Origin: Lentisphaeria bacterium
GTDB taxonomy: Bacteria > Verrucomicrobiota > Lentisphaeria > Victivallales > Victivallaceae
NCBI GenBank assembly: GCA_900768515.1
Contig: CAAGDG010000153.1
Span: forward strand, 1 to 64,000
Length of the DNA: 64,000 nt
Direction of reading: 5' to 3'
Below are positions 18,096 through 26,044 of the stretch, piece after piece. The number at the start of each line of letters is the position of its first letter. Positions within the stretch are counted from its first letter, which is position 1. The notes beneath the pieces were generated by a model. It made no database searches, was not told the origin of the DNA, and was given only the letters and a program-made list of their open reading frames with translations. A program made the translations under genes and the position numbers.

Positions 18096-18464
18096 GGTGC
18101 GTCAGTTTGCAGGCGATCGCGTCCGGTTGAAAAGCCGGTCGAGGAAAGTCCGGACTGCGAAGAGCAGGGAGTCCTTTTGAAAAGAAGGATACCGCGGACA
18201 ATAAGCCGCGGGAAGGCCAGTGCAACAGAAAGAATACCGCCGCCGGTCCGCCGGAGGCAAGGGTGAAAAGGTGGGGTAAGAGCCCACCGGACGCTGAGCG
18301 AAAGCGGCGCCGCACAGGTAAACCCCTCCTGCAGCAAGACCAAATAGGGGACGAGCCGTTGCTCGCGGCGTTTGGAGTCCCGGGTTCTGGTCGCACAGAC
18401 AGATGATTGCCGCCGCGCCGGAGACGGTGCGGAACAGAATCCGGCTTATCGCATCTGGCGCACC
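18096..18464 (+). ncRNA. rnpB: RNase P RNA, bacterial type A
   Basis: The conserved cores are visible: GAGGAAAGTCCGGACT near 18140, AGGGTGAAAAGGTGGGGTAAG near 18260, and the 3' set AGACAGATGATTGCC near 18400 and ACAGAATCCGGCTTA near 18433. The outer helix P1 forms between GGTGCGTCAG at the 5' end and CTGGCGCACC at the 3' end. This is the ribozyme that matures tRNA 5' ends. End coordinates are set from P1 and may shift by a few bases. Confidence 0.93.
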
Positions 18465-18625
18465 TCCTTCTTTCCGCGGTGCGGCCGGAGTCCGGCCGGG
18501 TCGCGGAGTAGAGGTTGTTTTTTTTTAACCGGAGCGGGAGAAGAGGTTCCTCCCCTCATAAAAAAGGAAAGCGGCAAAAACAGGCGGCCGGCGGCCGCGA
18601 AAAGTTCCGGGAAGTTGGTCTAAAG

Positions 18626-19441
18626 ATGGCAAAATATGCAATTCTCAGCGACATTCACGCCAATGGCGATGCGCTGGACGTAGTCTTGGAAAAGTGCAGG
18701 GAGCTCGAAATCACCCACTATGTTTCGCTGGGTGACATCGTCGGTTACAACGCGGAGCCGCGCCAGTGCCTCTACCGGGTGCGCGATCTCAACTGGGTGG
18801 CGATGGTGCGCGGCAATCATGACGAGTATACCGCACACGGCAACCCGGAACAGTCCGGATTCAATCCCCACGCCAAAGCCGCCATCACCTGGACCCGCGA
18901 ACAGCTTGATGAATCGGAACGGGAGTGGCTGGTGAGCATGCCGTTCCGGACCACGATTCCGGGGCTCAATTCGACGATCGTCCACGCGACGCTCGATTCG
19001 CCGGAGAACTGGGGGTACATTTTCGACGTCCATCACGCGGCGGACAACTTTGCCTATCAGTTCACCCAGATCTGCTACTGCGGCCACTCCCACGTGCCGG
19101 TGGCGTTTCACAAAAAACCGATCACGGCGGTCAATGAACGCAGCATTGAAGAGATTCCCGCCTGGGTCTACAATGAGAAGCTCGGGGACAACAACTTCGA
19201 TTTCACACAGCCGGACAGTCTGACAGTGGAAGTTCAGGTCGGATTCAAATACCTGTTCAATGTCGGCAGCATCGGTCAACCGCGCAACCACGATCCCCGG
19301 GCCAGTTTTGCGGTGCTCGACACCGAGGAACGCACCATCACCCGATACCGCCTTCCCTATGACATCGCGTCCCAGCAGAACAAGATCATCGATGCCGGGC
19401 TGCCGGAACGTCTGGCGCTGCGTCTCGCCTCCGGGAGCTGA
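18626..19441 (+). CDS. Metallophosphoesterase (YfcE/ApaH-like calcineurin fold)
   Basis: The frame is open further upstream, but MAKYAILSDIH marks the family start. All five metal motifs are present: DIH near residue 9, GDIVG near 38, GNHD near 67, a central His, and the closing GHSHVP near 155. This gives 271 aa. It probably hydrolyses a phosphodiester or phosphomonoester in the cytoplasm; the substrate is unknown. The C-terminus, FNVGSIGQPRNHDPRASF, is typical of a subgroup common in Planctomycetes and Lentisphaerae. It follows rnpB by 160 bases and precedes a GT9 gene by about 20 bases. Confidence 0.85.
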   Translation: MAKYAILSDIHANGDALDVVLEKCRELEITHYVSLGDIVGYNAEPRQCLYRVRDLNWVAMVRGNHDEYTAHGNPEQSGFNPHAKAAITWTREQLDESEREWLVSMPFRTTIPGLNSTIVHATLDSPENWGYIFDVHHAADNFAYQFTQICYCGHSHVPVAFHKKPITAVNERSIEEIPAWVYNEKLGDNNFDFTQPDSLTVEVQVGFKYLFNVGSIGQPRNHDPRASFAVLDTEERTITRYRLPYDIASQQNKIIDAGLPERLALRLASGS

Positions 19442-19470
19442 TCCGGCGGCGGCGGAATGTGCGGTTTCCC

Positions 19471-20586
19471 ATGAGACTCCCTGCGAACATCGAACGGATT
19501 TTAGTGATCAAGCCGAGCAGTCTCGGGGATATTTTTCATGTGTTTCCGGCCCTGGAACTGCTGCGCCGCCGTTTCCCGGCCGCCGAGCTGGATTTTCTGA
19601 TACATCCGGCATTCGCGGAGATTCTCGACTACAGTCCGTGGCCGGTCTCCCGCCGGATTCTCTTTGAACGGAAACGGATGGGGCGGTTGAAAACCATGCT
19701 CCCGGAGTTCGTGAAACTGATCCGGGCGCTCCGGGAACGACGCTACGACCTCGTCATCGATTTTCAGGGACTGACCCGCAGTGCACTCTTCGCCCGGCTC
19801 GCCAGACACGACGGACCGGTGATCGGATTTGCCGCGCCCAGGGAAGCGGCCGCCCGGCTCGGCTACACTCTGCGGCTGCCGGTCGTCGCCGGGCACGCGG
19901 TCGAGCGCAATGTCGGATTGATCAATGCCCTGTTCGGCAGCAGCGACGCCCCTCCCCTCCCGGAACTGCCCCGGATCGCCGCCAACGCAGAACAGGCGGA
20001 ATTGCTGATGCCCGGCGACCGCCCGCTGATTTTTCTGCTGCCGGGGGCGCGCTGGGAGAGCAAACGTTTTCCGCCGTGGCTTTTTGCGCAGAGCATTCTG
20101 GAGTTTCGGAAGCGGCGTCCGGAATTCCGGTTCGGAATCCTCGGAGGGTCCGGCGATCGTGAAATTGAGGCGGAGATTCTTCGCCAGGCCGGTCCGGAAG
20201 CGCCGATTGTTCCGCTCGCCGGCAAGACCACGCTCGGCGTTACGATGGAACTGCTGCGCCGCGCGGATCTGGTGATCAGCAACGACTCCGGGCCGATCCA
20301 CGCGGCGGCGGCGCTGGGGAAACGGATCATCGGCTTTTTCGGGCCGACTCTTCCGGAAAAGACCGGTCCCTACGGCGGAAACAGCCGGATTCTGAGGGCG
20401 GAAGGTCTCGACTGTCTCGGATGTCTCCGGCGGGAGTGCCCGAAAAAGAGCGGAGAGACCCTTCGGTGTCACCGGCTCCAACCGGAAACCGTCGCGGAAG
20501 AGATGGTGAAACTGCTGGAATTCCACGGAATGAAACCGGCGGACCGTGAATGCGAACCACACAAATTGCAGGAGAAGGAATTATGA
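19471..20586 (+). CDS. Glycosyltransferase family 9 (heptosyltransferase-like)
   Basis: This 371-aa protein begins MRLPANIERILVIKPSSLGD; the RILVIKPSSLGDI element is the GT9 N-terminal Rossmann strand. A GTG at 19459 would add four residues. The C-terminal nucleotide-sugar domain has DLVISNDSGPIHAAAALG near residue 270 and the GPTLPEKTGPYG loop. GT9 enzymes add heptose to lipid A-core or related sugars at the inner membrane. Cysteines cluster near the C-terminus (CLGCLRREC), as in many heptosyltransferases. Its last four bases overlap the start of the following secreted protein gene. Confidence 0.85.
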   Translation: MRLPANIERILVIKPSSLGDIFHVFPALELLRRRFPAAELDFLIHPAFAEILDYSPWPVSRRILFERKRMGRLKTMLPEFVKLIRALRERRYDLVIDFQGLTRSALFARLARHDGPVIGFAAPREAAARLGYTLRLPVVAGHAVERNVGLINALFGSSDAPPLPELPRIAANAEQAELLMPGDRPLIFLLPGARWESKRFPPWLFAQSILEFRKRRPEFRFGILGGSGDREIEAEILRQAGPEAPIVPLAGKTTLGVTMELLRRADLVISNDSGPIHAAAALGKRIIGFFGPTLPEKTGPYGGNSRILRAEGLDCLGCLRRECPKKSGETLRCHRLQPETVAEEMVKLLEFHGMKPADRECEPHKLQEKEL

Positions 20587-21584
20587 TCGGACTTTCCCGA
20601 CTGAAACAGCTGTTGCCGGTCCTGGCCTGTTTTGCCGCAGTCGCGGTTCAGGGTCAGATCGGCATGAACCTCACGCTCAACCGCACCGCCTACATGCAGT
20701 ATGAACCGGTTTATGCCTGCGTCACTCTGCGAAACGACAGCGGACGACCGCTGGTTTTCGGAGAGGACCCGCGCCTCCAGGGATTTCTGCTCTTCGAAAT
20801 CACCGACTCCAAGGGGCGGCTGGTTCCGAAACGCACCGGAGCGCGCGAGCTGTCGATCACCGGGCTGCTGCTGCGGGCCGGTGAAATTAAAAAACTGGTC
20901 ATTCCGCTCAACCGCTACTACGACATCGACAAGGACGGCATCTACCGGGTGAATGCGTACATCTCCCACAGCATGCTTCAGGACGAGTTTCAGAGCAACA
21001 TCGTGCGGTTTGACGTGGAGCCCGGGGTCGACGTCTGGAGCCGTACCGTCGGACTCCCGGAGCTGGGAAACAACAGCGGCGGAGAGCAGCAACCGGTGCA
21101 GACCCGGACCTACCGGATTCTTGCCATGCAGGAAAACGCGGTGAAATACTACTACCTGATGATCCGGGATGCGACCAAAATCTACGGCGTCATGCGGATT
21201 GGGAAGGCGCTCGGCGGAGAAAAACTCCGGCAGGATGTGGACATGCTGAGCCGCCTTCACATTCTCATCCCGATCTCGCCCAAGGTGTTCCACTACCTCT
21301 GCATCCGTATTGACGGTTCGGTGCAGGCCGACGAATACCGGAAAATCACCGCGACCATCCCCTCGCTGGTCCGCGATCCCGGGAACGGAATGATCACGCT
21401 GGTCGGCGGCACGACCGCCCGGGCGGGTGTCGACTACAAGGATCCCCGGGCAGGCATGGTCACCGCCACCGAACTGATGCGGGAAGAGTACATTCCCGGA
21501 GTGACCGACCGACCGCAGGCTCCGGCCGCGGGCGGCCTCGTGGACCTCGGGAAAGAGGTGGCCCCACCGGCCAATTCCCGGTAG
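20583..21584 (+). CDS. Secreted protein of unknown function
   Basis: From ATG 20583, which overlaps the preceding stop as ATGA with AGGAGAAGG upstream, this gives 333 aa. Residues 1 to about 25 (MIGLSRLKQLLPVLACFAAVAVQG) form a signal peptide. The following beta-rich region (NLTLNRTAYMQYEPVYACVTLRN, then LLFEITDSKGRLVPK) resembles an immunoglobulin-like or macroglobulin-like strand pattern. No catalytic motif is recognised. It lies between a GT9 enzyme and a DUF445 protein in a tight plus-strand run, which suggests an envelope role. Confidence 0.65.
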   Translation: MIGLSRLKQLLPVLACFAAVAVQGQIGMNLTLNRTAYMQYEPVYACVTLRNDSGRPLVFGEDPRLQGFLLFEITDSKGRLVPKRTGARELSITGLLLRAGEIKKLVIPLNRYYDIDKDGIYRVNAYISHSMLQDEFQSNIVRFDVEPGVDVWSRTVGLPELGNNSGGEQQPVQTRTYRILAMQENAVKYYYLMIRDATKIYGVMRIGKALGGEKLRQDVDMLSRLHILIPISPKVFHYLCIRIDGSVQADEYRKITATIPSLVRDPGNGMITLVGGTTARAGVDYKDPRAGMVTATELMREEYIPGVTDRPQAPAAGGLVDLGKEVAPPANSR

Positions 21585-21600
21585 CAGGAGAATTCCGGAG

Positions 21601-22869
21601 ATGGAAACGCGGCGACTCTTCCATCTCGCCGAACGGGTGATCCGTCCGGTCAGCCTGGCAACGCTGGCCGGACTGATCGCGGCGGCGGCATACCGGTACG
21701 GATCCGGCGGCGAACTCCCCCACTGGCTGGCGGCCCTGCTCCTGCCGGTGCTGACCTCGGCAGCGGTGGGGTATCTGACCAATTTCGTCGCGATTGAAAT
21801 GCTGTTCAAGCCCTATCGCCGCGAAGATCACCACTGGCTGCGTTACGCAAGCTTCGGGTTGTGGCGCCAGGGACTGATTCCGGCAAACAAGGGGCGGATC
21901 GGCCGGGTGCTCGGAGAGGAGATCCCCAAAAATCTGCTCGACGCCGACGAGATCGCGGAAGAATTGACCGGTGCGGCCGCGGACATCCTCCGCCGCCCGG
22001 AGGTGGTTGAACGGTTCCGCGAGACGCTGAACCGTTTTCTGCACCGTTATTCCGAAGAGATCGGCCGGTTCACCGCGCCTTACGTCGAGGGGGTGCTGCG
22101 GGAGGCGTTCCGGGAGAACCTGACACCGGAGACACTGGTCCGGGTCTGCGACCGGCTGGTCCGCGGCTACCTCGCCGCCCCGGAACGGCGCGATGCGCTG
22201 GCCTCCGGCATCACCGCCGAACTGCAGCGCCGGACGCCGGAACTGACGGAATTGATCCGCATCAGCCTCAAAGACGGCGTCCGCGAATACCTGCGCGCCA
22301 AATTGCGGCTGCTCCCGGTCGCCCGGATTCCCTCGGACCTGGCGGCCGGTCTGATCGATTATCTCGACTGGGAACAGATCCGCATCCAGCTCGGCCGCAA
22401 ATTCGCGGAACCCGCCACGCAGGATGCCATCCGGGATGAGCTGCTGCGCGGTTCAGAGCGGCTGCGGGAATATTTCCGGACCCCGGAGGCGGCGGAGTCG
22501 CTGAACCGTTTTCTCTCCGAAGCTTCCGGAAAACTCGAAACAATGCTCAAACGGTATCTCGAAGAACGACTTCCGGAGATGACACGGAAACTCTTCCATT
22601 CCGAGGAACTCTGGGAGGTGATCCGCAGTCAGACCCTTCCGGCGGCCGAGCGGGCGCTCGGCCGCTATCTGGCCGGAGACGGACGCAGGATGATCGCGGA
22701 AAAACTCGATCTTCCCCGCCGAATCGAACGTTCCGTGGAGAATCAGAACATCGAGGATTTCCACCGGATGATCAACGCGATCGCCGATGAACACCTCGTG
22801 GCGATCCAGGTGCTCGGCTACCTGCTCGGCGCACTGGCCGGCATACTGCTGATCCTGCCGGAACTCTGA
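21601..22869 (+). CDS. DUF445 family membrane protein
   Basis: This 422-aa protein has a membrane segment near residues 18-32 and another near 40-60. The DUF445 hallmark AVGYLTNFVAIEMLFKPYR lies at about residues 57-75, followed by GLIPANKGRIGRVLGEEI near 97-114. A long charged helical middle part and a final membrane segment (VLGYLLGALAGILLIL) complete the family layout seen in YheB/YjiN proteins. The molecular function of the family is not established. It starts 16 bases after the secreted protein gene. Confidence 0.85.
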   Translation: METRRLFHLAERVIRPVSLATLAGLIAAAAYRYGSGGELPHWLAALLLPVLTSAAVGYLTNFVAIEMLFKPYRREDHHWLRYASFGLWRQGLIPANKGRIGRVLGEEIPKNLLDADEIAEELTGAAADILRRPEVVERFRETLNRFLHRYSEEIGRFTAPYVEGVLREAFRENLTPETLVRVCDRLVRGYLAAPERRDALASGITAELQRRTPELTELIRISLKDGVREYLRAKLRLLPVARIPSDLAAGLIDYLDWEQIRIQLGRKFAEPATQDAIRDELLRGSERLREYFRTPEAAESLNRFLSEASGKLETMLKRYLEERLPEMTRKLFHSEELWEVIRSQTLPAAERALGRYLAGDGRRMIAEKLDLPRRIERSVENQNIEDFHRMINAIADEHLVAIQVLGYLLGALAGILLILPEL

Positions 22870-22888
22870 GCCTCCTCCTGCTCCGCCG

Positions 22889-23689
22889 TCACCTCTCCCG
22901 GCCGTCGCGACCGTCGTTCCGGGAGGGGGATTCGAATTTCAGACTCCTGCCGTAAAAATATCCGGGCGAAGGCGCATCGGAGATCAGCCGGTCGATCCGC
23001 GAGAGCGGCGCAATCCGGAAAATTCCGGATTTGTCGAATTTGTCGCTGCTGAGCAGCAGATGGTTCCGTCGCGAAAGCTCCAGCACCCGGCGCAGAAACA
23101 GCGCATGATTCTCATGCCGGGAACTGATCCCGTCCGGCGTCATTCCGAGCGCCGACAGAAACGACTTGTCGATCGACAGCCGCTCCAGCTCACGCAGCGT
23201 CGCCTGTCCGAGAAAAGCGTTGAGCTGCAAATCATAATTTCCACCGAGGGCGATCAGAAAATAGTTGGCCGGGAACAGCGGAAACTCCTGAATGATCAGC
23301 ATCGAATTGGTCACGAGGGTCAAATTTGCAAAATTGGAACGCTGCAACAGCCTGCCGAGGTAATAAACGGTGGTGGAGGAGTCCAGAAACAGGATGTCGC
23401 CATCCTCAATTTCCGCCAGCGCTTTTTCCGCGATCGCCAGTTTTTCCTCGCATCGGTTCTGCAGCCGTTCCCGGTAGTGATCCGCGATGTGAGGCGGAAG
23501 CGCCGCCTCCGGAGCGACAGCGGCGACGCCGCCGTGAACCTTGCGCAGCCGGCTGCTGCGAACCAGCGAAGCGACATCCCGGTGGATGGTGGCGGTCGAG
23601 ACGCCGAATTTCTCCATCAACTCATTCAGCGAACAAAACTTGCGTTCTTTCACATATTCGACAATCTCGTAGGCGCGCAAACTTTTCAT
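22889..23689 (-). CDS. DeoR/GlpR-family transcriptional regulator
   Basis: This 266-aa protein has an N-terminal HTH (residues about 15-45, LNELMEKFGVSTATIHRDVASL) followed by LRKVHGG. The DeoR sensor domain follows: GDILFLDSSTTVYYLGRLL near 97-115, LTLVTNSM near 125, GGNYDLQLNAF and LLLSSDKFDKSG near 220. Such regulators respond to phosphorylated sugar intermediates. The gene lies after the PL8 lyase on the same strand. Its upstream region holds three 11-bp repeats like the six in front of the catabolic operon, so it probably controls both itself and that locus. A good TTGACA-17-TATGGT promoter lies upstream. Confidence 0.9.
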   Translation of the reverse strand: MKSLRAYEIVEYVKERKFCSLNELMEKFGVSTATIHRDVASLVRSSRLRKVHGGVAAVAPEAALPPHIADHYRERLQNRCEEKLAIAEKALAEIEDGDILFLDSSTTVYYLGRLLQRSNFANLTLVTNSMLIIQEFPLFPANYFLIALGGNYDLQLNAFLGQATLRELERLSIDKSFLSALGMTPDGISSRHENHALFLRRVLELSRRNHLLLSSDKFDKSGIFRIAPLSRIDRLISDAPSPGYFYGRSLKFESPSRNDGRDGRER

Positions 23690-23728
23690 CAGAAAACCCC
23701 CGGTTGTTCTCCTCCGTTTCCGTTTCTT

Positions 23729-23757
23729 ACCATAAAACCGGAAAGGAGGTTTGTCAA
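23729..23757 (-). promoter_or_regulatory. Predicted promoter of the DeoR-type regulator
   Basis: On the minus strand TTGACA (23757-23752) and TATGGT (23734-23729) are separated by 17 bases. The start codon is about 40 bases downstream and the repeat array lies about 20 bases upstream of the -35. Confidence 0.7.
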
Positions 23758-23775
23758 CCGGGGTCTCTCATTTCC

Positions 23776-23808
23776 TTTCAAATATTGATCAATATTTGAT
23801 CAATCAGG
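23776..23808. promoter_or_regulatory. Three 11-bp direct repeats, likely regulator operator
   Basis: Three units of 11 bases (starting at 23776, 23787 and 23798) share T/A-TCAA. The last two read GATCAATATTT and GATCAATCAGG. The array contains the perfect 18-bp palindrome at 23780-23797 centred on TTGATCAA. It lies between the lyase stop and the regulator promoter. It has the same period and core as the array at 25909-25974. Confidence 0.65.
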
Positions 23809-23815
23809 GGAGCGA

Positions 23816-25777
23816 TCACAACTCGATCCGCTTTCCGCCGAGGCGGAAGCGCAGCTTTTCCGCCTTCCGGAGCGGATCGGCGGCCGAAAGCTTTCCATCT
23901 CGGACCAGCACCATCGCCGGCTGCAGCGACTCAAGGACGCCGACCTCCGGAATCTCGACTTTGCCGGGTTCGAAGAAGGCAACCAGGGCGAGCTTCGCGG
24001 CCGCATCGTATCCTGCCTGCACTTTGTCACCGCCGGAGAGCAGCCGGAAGTTTTTCTCCGCACCCGGGGTAGTAACCATCAGGTATTCGAGACCGGCGCC
24101 GGCGGGTTTTGCGCCGTGATCGACCCAGAGGGTGAAGACCTCCCCCTTGACCGTCCCGGCCCGGCTGGTGTACTGGATGGCGTTCCAGTTTCCCTCGGAG
24201 ACGCGGCGCTCCACGGAGAGCGCGGGCGCGGCCGGGAAGACATATTCGATCCCGTTGTGACGAACCCGCTCAACCTGCGGAATCGTCGCCGTTCCGGGGG
24301 CAATCGGAACCGTTCGCCCGTCCTTCGTGACGGCTTCCGCACCATCGACGTACCAGAGAGAATCAACCGTGCTGTTCACCGCAGCGGCGGAATCCGAGGT
24401 GATTCCTCCGGTCAGAACCGCGATGTACCCGTCAAAACAGAGGTAGCTTTTCCGCACGGAAAGATCCGGGGTGCGCAGCTCCATCATCGCGCCGCCGTTG
24501 CGGCCGTCGTCGATGCCGCCGACCAGCGGGGAGCTGTTGATCCGGCGGGGCTTCAGCGAGGCGTCGTCCTGAAGCGCGGTCACGCCGGGCAGCCGCCGCC
24601 AGTTCCAGATCGGCATGATCCGGAAGTATTCGCGCCCGGAACGGAGCAGCTGCACCGACCCGGCGCCGGTGTAGACGCCCAGCATATTCTCGTCGTTGGT
24701 CGCCTCGCTGCCGATCACCCGGCTCGACGACATCCGCACCGAAAAGAAGAGTCCGTTGCGGCGGAAGACCAGATAATCGCTGCAGGGGAAGTAACGCGCC
24801 CCCTCCAGCGCGGCGGGATCCCGGTAGAAGGCGTCGATCGCCGCCGCCTGTTCCGGAGAAGCGGCGCGCCGGAAAAGCAGTGCCGCCCGTTTGATCGCGT
24901 TGAATTTTCCGGTCTGGGCGCGGTCGATGATCTGCCGGGCGCAGGCGGAGAAATCCATCACATCCCGGAACTGCACCCACCGCTGGCCGTTCATGAAATA
25001 GTTGAAGACCAGATCGATCTGCTCCGGAGTGCAGGCGTAGGCGGTGCCGTGAAGCACCGCCGCCCACTTGGTCGCGGTATCGAAGAACTCCAGTCCGTAG
25101 TTGCCGAACTGAAGCTGCGGACCGTGCTGATGAAAACTCCAGTCCGGCTGGAGCCCCTCCTCGCCCGGTTTCGCAACGGCAAACCCTTCCAGCAGCCAGC
25201 GGCGGCCGTCGGCGACCATCCGGGCATCCCGGAAAAGGATCCCTTTCAAAAAATGAATGGAGGCCAGCGCGGTCCGGTTCTGGCCGGTCATCCCCGGCTT
25301 GGAACGGTCAAGAATCGGCCGGAACTTCTCCAGCGTCTCCTTCGGGAGCGAATCCCCCATCTGCAGCAGAATCGGCAGCGACGAACGCGGCACCCCGATC
25401 GACTGATGCCACCAGTTGGGGTTGACATACGCCTTCTCCGACCAGTGGTTGATCCCGCGGACAAGCGCATCGAGCAGCCGCTTGTTCATCTCCGCCGAAT
25501 TCCCGCCGAAGCGGAAGGAGCGGGCGAGCGTGGCCAGCCGGTTCCAGTGGTCCGCCGCCCGCCAGGAGTTCCGGTTGGCATTCCGGTAGTCGACGTCGGT
25601 GAACGAACCATCCTCCCGCTGCGCGTCCAGCACCGCCTTGACCGCGGCGGCGCCGGGCGGAGAAGACGGACGTGTAACCTCCACGTATTGTTCCCGCAAA
25701 CTGGTGAAGTCGTCGCAGAAGCCGGCGGCGGAAACCAGCAGCATCGCGCCTGACAGAAAAAGCGCTTTCAATCTCAT
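23816..25777 (-). CDS. Secreted polysaccharide lyase, family PL8-like
   Basis: From ATG 25777 (AAGGGAT and GGAAG upstream) the protein has 653 aa with a signal peptide (MRLKALFLSGAMLLVSAAGF). An alpha/alpha-toroid part carries the PL8 signatures: NWWHQSIGVP at 121-130, TGQNR with N167, and PDWSFHQHGPQL...NYG with H218 and Y227. These match the Asn, His and Tyr catalytic residues of chondroitin AC, hyaluronate and xanthan lyases. The C-terminal half is beta-sandwich-like. PL8 enzymes cleave uronic-acid polysaccharides by beta-elimination, leaving 4,5-unsaturated ends. It is divergent from the catabolic operon and upstream of the regulator. Substrate choice cannot be read from sequence. Confidence 0.82.
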   Translation of the reverse strand: MRLKALFLSGAMLLVSAAGFCDDFTSLREQYVEVTRPSSPPGAAAVKAVLDAQREDGSFTDVDYRNANRNSWRAADHWNRLATLARSFRFGGNSAEMNKRLLDALVRGINHWSEKAYVNPNWWHQSIGVPRSSLPILLQMGDSLPKETLEKFRPILDRSKPGMTGQNRTALASIHFLKGILFRDARMVADGRRWLLEGFAVAKPGEEGLQPDWSFHQHGPQLQFGNYGLEFFDTATKWAAVLHGTAYACTPEQIDLVFNYFMNGQRWVQFRDVMDFSACARQIIDRAQTGKFNAIKRAALLFRRAASPEQAAAIDAFYRDPAALEGARYFPCSDYLVFRRNGLFFSVRMSSSRVIGSEATNDENMLGVYTGAGSVQLLRSGREYFRIMPIWNWRRLPGVTALQDDASLKPRRINSSPLVGGIDDGRNGGAMMELRTPDLSVRKSYLCFDGYIAVLTGGITSDSAAAVNSTVDSLWYVDGAEAVTKDGRTVPIAPGTATIPQVERVRHNGIEYVFPAAPALSVERRVSEGNWNAIQYTSRAGTVKGEVFTLWVDHGAKPAGAGLEYLMVTTPGAEKNFRLLSGGDKVQAGYDAAAKLALVAFFEPGKVEIPEVGVLESLQPAMVLVRDGKLSAADPLRKAEKLRFRLGGKRIEL

Positions 25778-25805
25778 CTTCCGATCCCTTTCCCGATTGA
25801 CACGC

Positions 25806-25822
25806 CTCCGCCAACTGCGGAG
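25806..25822. repeat. Short hairpin in the lyase leader
   Basis: CTCCGC and GCGGAG pair across five bases in the 5' leader of the lyase transcript. It may stabilise or modulate the mRNA. Confidence 0.4.
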
Positions 25823-25831
25823 ACTCTCAGC

Positions 25832-25860
25832 ACTATACCGATTCACACTGTTTTTTTCAA
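25832..25860 (-). promoter_or_regulatory. Predicted promoter of the PL8 lyase
   Basis: On the minus strand TTGAAA (25860-25855) and TATAGT (25837-25832) are exactly 17 bases apart. The start codon is about 55 bases further. The 11-bp repeat array lies about 50 bases upstream of the -35. Confidence 0.7.
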
Positions 25861-25908
25861 CCTTCGCCCGGATGTTTTGTCCCATTTTGACCGGAAAAAT
25901 TCTCAGCA

Positions 25909-25974
25909 CATCGATAAAATATCAAAATATTATCAAAACAAGATCATCAAATTATCACTATTTCATCAAGAAAA
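25909..25974. promoter_or_regulatory. Six 11-bp direct repeats upstream of the catabolic operon promoter
   Basis: Six consecutive 11-base units start at 25909, 25920, 25931, 25942, 25953 and 25964. All have ATC at positions 2-4 and five of six continue with A (for example TATCAAAATAT, TATCAAAACAA, CATCAAGAAAA). The array ends 3 bases before the -35 of the plus-strand promoter and also faces the lyase promoter. DeoR-family IolR of Bacillus subtilis binds tandem 11-mers with an AYCAA core, so a DeoR-type operator is the best explanation. Confidence 0.75.
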
Positions 25975-25977
25975 GTC

Positions 25978-26006
25978 TTGACTTCGATTTGCCTTTCCTG
26001 TATACT
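25978..26006 (+). promoter_or_regulatory. Predicted promoter of the sugar catabolic operon
   Basis: TTGACT (25978-25983) and TATACT (26001-26006) are separated by exactly 17 bases. A strong Shine-Dalgarno, AAAGGAGAT, precedes the first start codon at 26045. Confidence 0.75.
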
Positions 26007-26044
26007 TAATAAGAAGAAAACATTCGGAAAGGAGATCCGCCAAG

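Noticed and set aside
24116..25753. 545-aa plus-strand frame across the PL8 lyase
   Set aside because: It is antisense to a signal-peptide-bearing lyase with intact catalytic motifs; the composition is Arg/Pro/Gly/Asp-rich as expected of a shadow.
25909..25974. Repeat array as a CRISPR
   Set aside because: The units are only 11 bases and there are no spacers between them; it sits exactly at a promoter.
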